From Acanthopleura granulata (taxonomy: Eukaryota > Mollusca > Polyplacophora > Chitonida > Chitonidae), in the NCBI GenBank assembly GCA_016165875.1, contig JABBOT010000004.1, positions 10,436,762 to 10,500,761 on the forward strand: a DNA stretch of 64,000 nt. The letters run 5' to 3'. Below, piece after piece: positions 1 through 10,903 of this stretch; the stretch's first letter is position 1, and every line of letters begins with the position of its first letter. The notes under the pieces were generated by a model. It was not told where the DNA came from. It searched no databases and was given only the letters and a program-made list of their open reading frames with translations. Both the position numbers and the translations under genes were made by a program.

Positions 1-480
1 AAAATATCAGAACCCCGATCAAGCCGGCTAAAATGGATAAAAAGGCCAGCATTGACAAACTCACTCACTCTGAGCTACTCGCATCACAGGGCAAGCAAAT
101 TAGAACAGTGTGCGAGAGAATACGGCAGAGTCTGTGCGGATTATGAAAACGCGCCTAAATACGATTACATCACACAAATTTGTATTTGACAAAAGCATAA
201 AGAAACATGCGTGTGTAGGGCGGCCATTCCCACAAGACCAGCGGCAGCAAGACCAGCCCCAGCAGCCGGCCCGGCAACAAGCCGAGGGAAGTGGAAAATT
301 AACCCAACCCCAGCAGTGAGTCTCTCCAGAGATTAACAATCTCAACGGCCCTTGTTAGGGTCAACCATTTCATTCCGAAATGACTTTTTTCAAATCTCAG
401 CACATTGTATGTCTTATATATGTCCGGTTTAATTTTTGTGATTGCCCATTTATGTATAACAAACCAAAATCAGCCCCCAC
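1..480. other. Left-edge segment, no gene called
   Basis: All three + frames are open for tens of codons from the window edge (for example to a TGA at 144-146), and a Gln/Pro-rich frame ends at 319. The compositional bias from 220 to 310 (CAG/CCAGCAG-rich) explains the open frames. A truncated gene starting left of the window cannot be excluded. Confidence 0.3.
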
Positions 481-497
481 ATTCATTGTCGTCCAAA

Positions 498-1146
498 ACT
501 ATACGTGTGTTTTTCGCGTTGATATAAAACAGGACCTATTTGTTTATGCCTTTTAATTTTTACATCCATACTGAAAAATTATGTATATTATGGACATATA
601 TTTTCTAATAATTAGGGATATATGTAACTAAAAGCTGATATTTCACGCCTTATTCTTATTTTTCTGTACAAAAAGAATCACTGATAAAACTCCGACACAC
701 AAGTTCACTATCCTAGCAAAAACACATGATCAAAAGTTCACAGCCGTGTCCACAGTTTGACGGGTATCAACCAATCAGAGCCGCAAAATTTGTTTTCATT
801 TCGGTCCACACTCTTACAGTCTACATACAACAAAAATATACCTGTCTTTTTCGCGTGGATATAAAACAACACTTGTGTGTTTATGCCTTTAATATTTTAC
901 ATCCACAATGAAAAATTATATATATCATGGGCCTATATTTTCTAATTATTAAGTTTATATGTAGCTAGAAGCTGACATTTCACGCTGTGTTGTTATTTTT
1001 CTGTACAAACACATCCAATGATAAAACACCGACCGATATACGTGTACTTTTGGTATAATATAAACACAACACTCCCATTTTTTACACGCATGCTGAAAGT
1101 TCATGTCTCTCTCTATAGGCACGTATATATTTTATTAATTTTTATC
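498..1146. repeat. Diverged direct repeats, about 190 bp each
   Basis: Copy 1 at about 498-690 and copy 2 at about 832-1025 share GTTTTTCGCGTTGATATAAA, TTTACATCCATACTGAAAAA, TATATTTTCTAATAATTA and GATATTTCACGC...TTATTTTTCTGTACAAA, offset by about 337 bp. A weaker third copy lies at about 1036-1146. They are AT-rich and non-coding. Confidence 0.6.
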
Positions 1147-1309
1147 TCACAGATAGATATAATTAAAACTTGATAACAAGCTGTAAAAACACAGGGTTTG
1201 GAAATTTTGACAAAAACTCTCCCCAGTATGACAGCTATTAAGCAATCAATGATGAGATAATACAACCAATCAAATAAATAATTCCCACTTTTCAAAACGC
1301 CCTATTTGT

Positions 1310-1707
1310 ATGGAAAGGCAAAGCGAAAACCACACTCACTCCATTATATTTCTGAAGGAGCTGTCGAGAGATTATGGACCCACTATTCAAGATGATAATA
1401 CGACTACGAAGATGTGCAGACAGCGTGCTGTGCACAGGGGGATGCCAAACAGATCGACTGCCATTATGGCGCTTGCTAATGAAGAAGCAAGTTAATCAGC
1501 TTCTGGAAGACTACGACATACCTTACTCAAAATACAAAATGGGCCGAGGGATACTCGAGTGATGAACTGGAGTATAGAAGACTAGACAGATTACAGATGG
1601 AAGAAGTCGAGGAACTCAGCAAAATCATGTACAAAACCCATGCGACACTTTTAAATGCTCAACTGGAGTATAAACACTGGCAAGGAAAAGAGTTACCTCC
1701 CAGATAA
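1310..1707 (+). pseudogene. Possible decayed coding block
   Basis: A GC-richer stretch in which three frames are successively open: 1310-1495, 1374-1562 and 1483-1707. The last reads as a charged, helix-like C-terminus (EYRRLDRLQMEEVEELSKIM then NAQLEYKHWQGKELPPR and stop). The overlap fits one frame broken by indels, but no family was recognised, and chance cannot be excluded. Confidence 0.25.
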
Positions 1708-2285
1708 GAAGAAGACGACAACCCCCCCTCTTCCCATCGGCCTTTATCAAGGCCACCCCACTCGGTTGGAAGAGCTTGCAAAATCTGAGCACTATATGTG
1801 TATGTATGTGTGTGTGTTTTGTTATTTTTCCCCCCATTGGTTATTTGTGTATGCGTGACGTCGTCAACCCCCGTCTATTGTACACTGAGTGATAGCTGGT
1901 ATTCACAGTGTATTATAATTTGTGCGTAATAGCCGCATCACCTAGGGCGCGGTGGACCGTGTCAACACTCAAGAAAAGTTCACCCTAGTGTCTCGTACGC
2001 TGTAATCTAGGCTATGTGTATCCACATGGTATATTATAACTGTGGATCAGATAGCGAGTCTCTATTGTGCAATGGACAATGCCAGCTACCTGAAACCTAC
2101 ACCGATGGATTTGTCTTTATGTATGTCTGTGATTGTCATGACGTCACACACCATGACGTCGAATAAGAAAACAAAGATCAGCCCCCTTCCATTTACTCTT
2201 TTAAAAAATCCCTGAACTTATCATATAAAATAATACTACCCGCTATGCTGTAAATGTGTGAGAACAACAGTATAAAAAAACTTAC

Positions 2286-2483
2286 AATTATTTCCTGATC
2301 CATATGACGCTCTCCATGCTGCATCCGGTAATACCGTTTCATGTTTGATATACGGCAAAAGTGCATATCACAGTCTTTACAAACATACGAAGGTGTCCCC
2401 GACTGGTGAACTTCACGCTCATGACGATTTAGGTGTTGACGCTGCTTAAACACACGCCAACACAAACCACATGTAGATACCAT
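2286..2483 (-). CDS. Short C2H2 zinc-finger exon or relic
   Basis: Open frame of 66 codons from ATG (2483) to a GTAAGT donor at 2285. Residues C5, C8, H21, H26 form a canonical C-x2-C-x12-H-x4-H finger. A second finger has C35, C38 and H56, but Tyr at 51 where the first zinc-binding His should be. If the donor is ignored, the frame runs on to a stop at 2193 through low-complexity residues. No upstream or downstream exon was recognised. It could be a first exon of a small zinc-finger protein or a remnant of a mobile element that carried one. The finger is clear; gene status is not. Confidence 0.5.
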
Positions 2484-2876
2484 TACTCAACTTCTACCTC
2501 CAGTCAACCCGCTCGACGTGTATATACAGCGGCAAACATACGAAAATGACCACCTGCCCAACCTTATGTACTTTTTAAACTACATGTATTCTCTCGAACG
2601 TTATCACGCCCAGCGTTCGTGACGTTGAACACGAAAACAGAACATCGTCACACCCGGTGTTTAACATCTGCAGCCCCCGGCGTCATGACTCAAACGTTCG
2701 TAACGTCAAACACACACACACACACGTGACCTGATACTCTTTTGACTCGTCCCCCCGTCGCTCCCAGTTCCTCCGAGGTTAAAAGATAGGCATAATACTT
2801 CTACGTAAAGGCTTATACTACTTGTGTCCAGTAATCACATTCAGTGTATGCATACACGAAATGACAACTAATTCCA

Positions 2877-4302
2877 GTGTTTTATGGGTTTATAAGTAGA
2901 ATTTGGGCCACCGGGATGTCAAATCATATATTTGTAGCGGCATTTCAGAAAATGAATTTCGCACGGGAATATTTTATTAGAACTTTTATATCCCTTCAGG
3001 CTTCTAACTCCTTCGTGTCATTAATGCCCGAAATCTATGTTTTTATTTTAGCTAGAAAATACTTACCTCGTAAGCATAAGGACATTCATAGTCCTCAATT
3101 TAACCGTGAAATCACAAACAAATGTCTCGCTGCCATTTTATGGTAATGCTGGTGTTCTTAGAACCCGGACTGTAGGACTTAAAATTTGGATGAGAATTTC
3201 TTCACAACCATTTGACAAGGAATTCAGCATGTATTTTATATGGAAATTTGTTATAGTTTTTATTTTTAAATTTATATGGAGTTAAATATGAATGTTTCTA
3301 TCCTTGATATTTCAATTTTGGCATCAAAAAGAAACTCATTTCTTTGGAGTTCTTGGTTTCGATGATGTAATCAACTGCTATCTGTGTTTACACTGTCAAA
3401 ATTGTCTTGTTGGCCTATCAGAATCTCGGTGACAGACCCTGTCCACACCATGTGTAAACCCGTTTAGTTTTTTTATCATTCGCAGATGTCCCCAGATGGT
3501 CGATTTAGGAACTATGAGTATTACGGGAGAGCCCATATACGGTTTGATCAATGTTCTAGATTTGAAGCCTGTAGGTGTTGCATTGATGGAGATACGGCCT
3601 ATTATGTTTTATCAAAATAATGACTAGTCCCCGTTGAACAGCTAACCGCTAACTGCAAACTGCTGTCTGAAGATATGGGCGACAATGAGCATTTGGCAAT
3701 TGTCATACCCAACGGAAAGGTGATAGTAAAGGTAATCTTAACAGTTGTTCTGATATACCTGGGGAGCTGAGTGGCAGTGATTCATTTATTAAATATAATT
3801 ATTTATTGTGTCCTGGTTATAATGACTTTCAATCTAACTGGCTGGAGAATGAAGTCATTTCTATGTCTCCACTGTTTAAATACTGGAGACAGATGAAACT
3901 CGGCAATTCGACATTTTACCTATGCCACTCTTTTGTTAAATGCCTCTCTGTATTTAAAATAGTATGAAGTAAATCAAGCCACATGTACATAGGGCGATAC
4001 ACATACATTTTACCATGGTTTTATTTTATATTATTTGTTTACCTTTTCTTAAGGATTAGATCTTAACAAAAAAAACGCCAGAAAGCGTTAGTATTAAGAA
4101 GGGAATGAGGATCAAAGTCTACAACCAGGTGGCTACAAACCGAAGGGCATGAAGACGTTTAGCAAGGGATGGGGACAATGTGGCAAAAAAGGTGAAGTCA
4201 TCAGTGGGTACTGCTACATAAAGGTGTGCAGAGGATACAAAAAGGGATACAGTGCGACAGCGGAGAAAGGGAGGACAGAAGAAAGTATGATAACCTTAAC
4301 TT
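2877..4302 (+). pseudogene. Coding-like stretches, probably a decayed element or split gene
   Basis: Several collinear open stretches too short or broken to be a normal gene: 2877-3146 (89 codons); 3486-3620, after acceptor TCATTCGCAG, Cys-rich (SRFEACRCCIDGD), ending TAA TGA; the same frame resuming to 3675-3731 (MGDNEHLAIVIPNGKVIVK); a +1 frame at about 3749-3967 (PGYNDFQSNWLENEVI); and a basic segment at 4115-4302 (KPKGMKTFSKGWGQCGKKGE). The shared strand and order suggest one ancestral sequence with stops and frameshifts. No homologue was identified. Confidence 0.25.
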
Positions 4303-4492
4303 AGTATCTGTTCAGTCCACATTTAAAATGTAGAAAAGCTTTTGCATGCGTAAATAACTGCATAAATAAAAAAAATTCTTTTCTGTATATTTTTATACAG
4401 CTGAAAATGAAACATACAAATTGTTGTTGATAAGTTTTTATGTTCCATATGTTTGCCTTTTTAATATATAATTGCAGAAGAGGTGTAGCGCA

Positions 4493-5601
4493 GAATGAGA
4501 CAGAGGAAGACGAGGCTTTACGTGAGATTACAGATTTGTGGAAAGTAAGGCAGGGTGAGATGGAGGCAGGGCACTGTCCTGTGGCTTCGCACATGTGGAG
4601 GCCTTTGGAGCGGGTAATCAGCTATATTCTGGGTTGGATGTGGACTGCCGTTCTCGAGGACGTGTTATGGGTTGAGTTTCAGGGGATTTCGGCCCCTTTG
4701 GGACCACTGGCTGAGAGAGAGTTGGTCTTTCTCTGCGTGACTGTCATTTGGAGACACCGTTGCTAAGCAGCAATGCACATTGGCGTCATTGATCACGTCA
4801 AGGTCTTGCCTGTCTTTTTCATCAGTGACCTGCGTGTGCACCTGTCGATTTCTACTGAACTTCACCGCAGGCTCGGCAAGTTAACGGATTTTGAGGCGGC
4901 CCTTGTATCGCAACTCGGTTCTGTTGGTCATTCGGGCAGGTAAGGTCGTTTCAAAACTGTAGGATGTGTTTTTACCGTGTATGCTTTTCCGTTACCTTAG
5001 CTCATATCTATCTACCGCTTTTGACGTTGTAGTCATGTAACGATGAAAGGTCTTGTCGACGGAATGTACGTGGTTTTCTTCCACCGGATATTTCTCCCAC
5101 AGCTTAGATTGCTATGGTGTAATAAATAAAATTATACACAGAAAGGAGAGGCTGACATTCGTCTCATTGCACTGAGGACCTTAAAGCTTGTCTTACTGGC
5201 TAGAAAACATGTTATGCTGGTTAATTCCTTGCCTTTGACAAGAAATTTATATACATTGCATCCTACTCTTTGTAGGATATATGGTGACAACATGGGACTG
5301 ACAATGCACATGTGGACTTTTGCGCTCTTCATGGTTTGTTCATGTTGTTTTTCAACTGTATAATGGGCATATACATGTATGCCCTGCACATCATACGTGG
5401 GAAAATGCGACAGCAACTTACCAAATGTCAGAGGTTCGCCATTGACACTCCAGTTTTCTCCACCGATGAATGTGATTGCCATCACGCAAATGCAAAAATT
5501 ATTGAGTTTTGCCCATTTCACCTGTGGTAGATCTTAATTTTTTGAATGAATTGCAGATGAGAATGATACGTCTGATGCAGAAGAGTTCCAGAGAACATCA
5601 G
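4493..5601 (+). other. Two short exon-like segments
   Basis: Near 4493-4543, after CGCAG, NETEEDEALREITDLWK is followed by a GTAAGG donor. At 5557-5601, after an AATTGCAG acceptor, 45 bp are followed by a GTAAGC donor. Both could be symmetric phase-0 exons of an unknown gene. Between them there are only overlapping open frames on both strands (5132-5530), which I do not call. Confidence 0.2.
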
Positions 5602-6477
5602 GTAAGCCCCATTTTGAAAGAATGCTTACTTTCTACAGCAGTTTTTGTTATACTCTGAAAATGTGTCTACGAACAGCATTGGCTTTCAGTTGCTGATACA
5701 AAACGTCATAAAGTGAAATGTAATTTTTTCTTCCTTCAGGCTTATTTCAAGTTCACACGCTTTAAAATTTTCTCTTGGCGCTGAAACTCATTTACAATAA
5801 GATACCATCCTACTTTGTAAGCATGCCTGTTTATCTTTCTAAGATTCTTGGTCGAAAATTGATGTCAAATACAGTTGAACACCCTTAGCCAATCAAACAC
5901 TAAAAGCTATGCTATACTCAGTGTAAATTTCAAATGACAATAATATTGAAAACACAATAATTTAATTCTGAATAGTTTGTTCAGAATATCTTAAGGATGC
6001 ACATCTTCAAAGCAAACACTACATATATAAAAACTGGCTAAGCCCCAACCTTGAATAGTTAGAAAAGAAATTAATATATCACCTCAAAATTAAAAGGTCT
6101 ACATCTTTAAAGCACCTTTGTCCAGAACTACTATTTTTATGAAGCCGGAGTGAAAACAAATCACTATGCTTTATCCTGTAAACTGATACGTTGACCAGAA
6201 CAATAAGGCTAAGCGAGACAATGATACCATCGTCACTATTTTCCTTTCCCTCGCAATACTTCACCTTACTTTGTAACAGAGAGCTTAAAAGAAAACAATA
6301 ATAAACAGAACAAAGTGAAGTATGTAAATACGAATTTAACTTAAACCCTCTTCAAGAGTTGGCGATGTCACATTCTGACTTGTTTGGCTGTCAAACAAAG
6401 ACGCGTGACAATTTGTCTGTAAGGTTGTTACTTGGTAGTAAACAACAAGTGGCAGTAGATACACTTTCTGGTTTACA

Positions 6478-7143
6478 TTAAATTTCAGAAAAGAAAACTT
6501 TGTCTCCACCTTTCAAAATGCCCCATTCCACTGCAATCGTACCCATATTCGTCTGCGTGTTAAATAATTTTTCTTCCTGCGTTAAGACAAGACCTCTGGA
6601 TGGCGTTATGATGGATGTAGGATATGCTCTATCCGCATTTATCACTAACGGTGATCCATCAGCCTTAGCAAATGGACTTATTTTGTCAGATGCCCTTAAC
6701 ATAGCGGAATCATGTCTACTCCCTTCCACTGGCCCATATAGGTTGGCTGTTAGCCCCGTCGCTTGATATTCAAGACCATGGTCACGATCTTTACTACTGT
6801 AGAGGTGTCCTTGTATGTAAAATGACCTGCCGTTGGCATCAAGGCTCCCAGAAATAAATTCCCATCAATTGTGTAATGGACATTCTTTTTCATATAAAAC
6901 TGTATCAAAGCAATGAGGGTCGGCTTAAGACATCTACTCCTGGTCAAAAGGTTGCAAAAGATGGCCCCATCTCTGCGCCAAATAGTAAATAATTTCATTG
7001 AAAATTATACCACAATCGGTAACATGACAACCGAATTGTGGTACCAAGACGCTTAGCCTCTTTGGATAGCTGAGTCTCCTAATCCCCTCCTTACTTGTCA
7101 GTTTAGCGCCATGTGAGCTCCTCATCATCTCGGGGAGCTGAAG
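6478..7143 (-). pseudogene. PIF/Harbinger-type transposase relic (frameshifted)
   Basis: Read on the - strand, three frames together resemble a Harbinger (HARBI1-like, DDE_Tnp_4) nuclease. 7128-6934 encodes GIRRLSYPKRLSVLVPQFG, like the family's N-terminal LRRLxYPxRLxDL segment. The next segment around 6865 contains TIDG, probably the first catalytic-acid motif, in a neighbouring frame. 6864-6478 encodes HGLEYQATGLTANLYGPVEG, then SRHDSAMLRASD, INADRAYP (second acid) and LTQEEKLFN...AVEWGI (Glu of the triad). A TGA at 6867-6865 and at least one frameshift break it, and no intact protein is possible. This is a dead DNA-transposon copy; terminal inverted repeats were not located. Confidence 0.78.
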
Positions 7144-7413
7144 TTCTACAGCCTAACCCCCAGTAAGTCATTGCTTTACTGCATGTATAGGCTTCAGAAA
7201 ACTATAAATTGATGTAGTTGGGAAAAAGAGGGTTAACTTTTTTAAGAGTGTTTCATTTTCATCAGTTTTACCTGATATCGGAAATATAATATCTAAATAA
7301 AACTGCCTAGTTTCCTTTTCACAATACACCTGTGAAGCACTCATGCTTATAAACATTGAAGGGCATCACTTTAAAGATATACTTTTTGTGCATCATGTTA
7401 AAATTACATGTGA

Positions 7414-7468
7414 TAACTGAAATATTCTTGAGTACGGCGTAAAACACCAATCAAATAAATAAATAAAT
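7414..7468 (+). mobile_element. Tail-only SINE insertion with target-site duplication
   Basis: Only the last ~55 bases of the SINE are present: GAAATATTCTTGAGTACGGC, the GTAAAACACC motif and the (AAAT)n tail. They are flanked by AAAATTACATGTGA (7400-7413) and AAAATTACACGTGA (7469-7482), a 14-bp duplication with one mismatch. This is the signature of severe 5' truncation at insertion rather than later erosion. Confidence 0.72.
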
Positions 7469-8285
7469 AAAATTACACGTGAAAAGCAATGGCCTTAATA
7501 AACCAATAAATGATTTCTATTCACTATTCAGTTAATACTGAAAAGACATTTTGCAAGTTAAATATATTTTTAATGAAAAAATATGACTAGCACCACTACT
7601 GGCACCAGTTATTTTGAAAAAGAAGATGGTCATAAGTTTGGAAAAAAGCAGTCGTGTCCTCGCCAGCAAATTCGAAAAGTTCAGCTGTTGGCCGAGTGGA
7701 TGCTCCTACATTTGTGTCCTCTGTAATAAAAACTTGAGTGACATTTCACAAACTGAGTAAAATTGTCACTCAAGCCAAAGTTGTAACTGATCTCAAACAC
7801 GTTGAATGAATTTCAAAACTAAAAGCGAATTGAAATAATGCCATAATTATGGATTAAACTGATTGAGCAATAGAAGGATGTTTATGACTTATCATGTAGG
7901 GTTAGTAAATCAGAAAATGAAATCTATATAAAAGAGCGTAGTGGACCCAAAATATATAAAGATTTTTGCAGATTTAGCTCACTCGATTATCACACATACC
8001 AAGGGCCTTAACAAACTACATCAAATATGAAGGAGGTAAAGGTTGTGAACAAGCTAGGTTTGACAAAACTGATGAACACCCTTTACTTAATTTGACTGTT
8101 GGAAAACACGTTTTGGAGATATCCTGCCCACAAGAAATTGTATCGTAAACAAAAGTTAAATTGGAGACAAAAAAATAAGCCATAACACAGCCTCCTAGGG
8201 TTAAATTTTTTCCATGTTTGTTATCCCCAATGCATTACATTGTTCATCCCCATTACATTAAATGCAATATAACACAAAAGATTAA

Positions 8286-8596
8286 AGCATGGAGAGTAAA
8301 ACTGGATCAGCAACGACAGTGTGATAGTTGACAAATTCTCACACGTAGCTGGTGTGAGAATCTAGTTCGACCATCTGGACTCCGACCATCTAGTCAATTT
8401 ACCTCAAAGTTTTATTCTAACTTTTTATGTAAATGTTGAACAGTAACATCTTACACACACACTTGCACCATGCTTTAAGCAGAATTGAGTACAAAAATGT
8501 ACTGAAGTTACTTACATTATGTTTGACGTCACTACCCAAATGCTGTGTTGCCATCACATTTAGCACAAAGTAACATTAAAACGATGCATTAAAACA
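8286..8596 (+). repeat. Unnamed ~300-bp dispersed repeat, copy 1
   Basis: Opens GCATGGAGAGTAAAACTGGA, then GACAGTGTGATAGTTGACAA, AATTTACCTCAAAGTTTTAT, TGCACCATGCTTTAAGCAGA and AATGCTGTGTTGCCATCACA. The same ordered blocks recur at least eight more times in this window on both strands. No coding capacity or pol III boxes were found. The left end in several copies is CTATAnAAAACTACAGCA. Confidence 0.75.
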
Positions 8597-9405
8597 CCCA
8601 TCCTGGTTTATGCTTGTACAATATAAGTCAGAAGATGTAGACAATGCTAACAGGGGATTACCAACCAACCCGACTCAGAGTAGTGCCCATGCATGTGATT
8701 ATGACCCACTTTTCATGAATATGTTTGAATATATTCCAACGGTTATAAAGTAGAACATAAATTTAAAGGAAAGGAAGCACATAAATGAATTAACCATCAT
8801 TAGAAAGACCGGCATAAATCTTTAAAAAAGACACTTACTACTCGAGCCCTGGTGCCTTTCCATTGTTTTCATGTTGTTTGATTGTTAAATGTAATAGCAT
8901 CACAGCATTTTGTGTATCACCAGATCTTATTACAAGGAAACACATGGCTTCATCAGTCCTAACTCACATGCCTCTGAGGGAAAGGTATATATGGACTAGA
9001 CACGATAATGAAGATTTGAAAAAATATACTAGATGCCCAACATGCCCCACCAAACACCATGTAATGTATGATTTGTGGCTGAATACTAAAAACGCACAGC
9101 CAAGCTCCACAGAAAGTCCAAACATTTTGATAACATCCAAGATATTGCTCAGTTATTCACAACACTCGGATGTGCAATGTAGAAATGATAACGCTTGTCG
9201 CGCTCAACTACAGCGGTATATGAGCGAGCATATGCAGTAGTGCTGATGTGGTATTCATTATCTCCAACATGGATCATTAGTAATACATCAACACAGTAGT
9301 TCGATAGTTAGTTTAAGTGTGGTATCATACTATGTATAATGTATAACATGTGTGATACACTAGAGTAGTTTATATGTTTTGGGGAGGGATAAGTTGCTAT
9401 ACAAA

Positions 9406-9686
9406 AGGCTACAGCACAGAGAGTGAAACCAGAGTAGCGACCACAGTGGAGTAGTCGGCAAATGCTCACAAGTTACCTGCGAAATCCGACCTCTTCTCAA
9501 TTTACTTCAATTAGGGTTTTATTCTAACTGCTCATGTAAGTATTCAAGAAGTAACAACTCCCCTAGCACTCCCCTAGCACCATGGCTGAAACAGAATTAG
9601 ATAAAAATAATTATGTTGATGTTAATTGCAATACACTAGCCCTCACTGGTGTACAGTTACTCAAAATGCTGTGTTGTCCTGGGATA
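9406..9686 (+). repeat. Dispersed ~300-bp repeat, copy 2
   Basis: GGCTACAGCACAGAGAGTGA, ACCAGAGTAGCGACCACAGT, TCAATTTACTTCAATTAGGG, TAGCACCATGGCTGAAACAG, TACTCAAAATGCTGTGTTGT. It is the most complete copy, collinear with copy 1 about 0.8 kb upstream in the same orientation. Confidence 0.75.
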
Positions 9687-10371
9687 CGACTTGTGGATCC
9701 TTCTCATCTGCGTTTTAGATACACTTTGAGATTCAAATAAAAAGATTCTGTAGACAGGTAGATGTTCTTTCGCTATATTTATTTATTATAGTTATTTATC
9801 AGTTGACACTAGGACAGCAGACAGATAAAGGGAATAATCGTTGATCACCGGACTGACCTGCATGTACTTGGCCTCTCTGCGAGAATATCTTTCTGCCCTT
9901 GCCCTCTTCATGCAGTCAGATATCGAGCTTTACAGTAAACTTCAGACTTTACATTTCTGTGCGAGTATATTCCCTATAGTTGGTAAATTAAATACGACTT
10001 ACTAAACTGGGAAAGTTCTTCTAATTTTGGCGTCATGTTCAGTTAAGGCTCATGAGAAATGGTATCCCAAATCTTCAAAGACAAAATTAAAGAAATACAA
10101 AGTCTTCATCACTCGGCCATTTGCTGTGTTAGGTAAGGTCAATGAGACCACAATTTAAAAGAAAAAGGCAAATGCAGTATGCTAACTTTAGTACAAAACT
10201 GTAAGAATGAACCCGATTTTACTAACATTTGAGGATTTAGATAAACCTGTAAAACTTTATATGAATCGTTTTCATTTTGGCTATCTTAAACTGGGAGCAC
10301 CAATAATCTCATATTCTGACTGAAAGCCTATATGATTAGGATCATTACCAGAATTGAATGATGGGTATAAA

Positions 10372-10421
10372 TATACGCTAAAAAACTCCAATGGGATAGA
10401 TATATAAATAATAAATAAATA
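10372..10421 (+). mobile_element. Possible decayed SINE tail upstream of GMC-A
   Basis: AATATACGCTAAAAAACTCC, then AATGGGATAGATATATAAAT, AATAAATAAATA. It is similar in order to the CGGCGTAAAACACCAATCAA (AAAT)n tail but weak. Confidence 0.3.
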
Positions 10422-10903
10422 ACTGTCAAAATGACAAAGTTGATGTAAAAACGTTCTGCCAGGTATGACATTTGTAAGGTTGAGCTTATAATTCTGAAAG
10501 ATCTTTTTTATACTGTTATCAGGTATATGATCTCAAATATCTACCAGAATCGTTTAATGTACAAAATCGTAAAATGGTGCATGTGTAGGCTGACGCATTC
10601 TTTGTACTGCTCTTTTCGTGTAGAAGGGACACACGTGATCCGGGCGAGTTTTTTATAATAAACATCCTGATAAATTCTAGCCATATGCAACTTTCATAAT
10701 TTTGTTCCCCGTTCGTACAATTTTTCCCAAATCTACTGTAATACTGAAGCCTGACCCAATTTCGCAACATATTTCGTGGCGTTGCTAGTCGTAGTTATCA
10801 TAATTTAAAACACAGATAACCTTAACTGCAAGACAAGTGACTACTTTTCTGCTCGTAACTTCCACCTTGTGGTTACTCCCCGTTAGTCGTTTTAATAGAT
10901 AGG

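Noticed and set aside
5132..5530. Overlapping long ORFs on both strands with a signal-like N-terminus on the - strand
   Set aside because: Both strands are open over the same DNA, neither has recognisable domains, and flanking splice sites are weak.
8863..9240. 125-codon + strand ORF containing CPTCP
   Set aside because: No family resemblance or splice signals, and it sits between two repeat copies. Probably chance.
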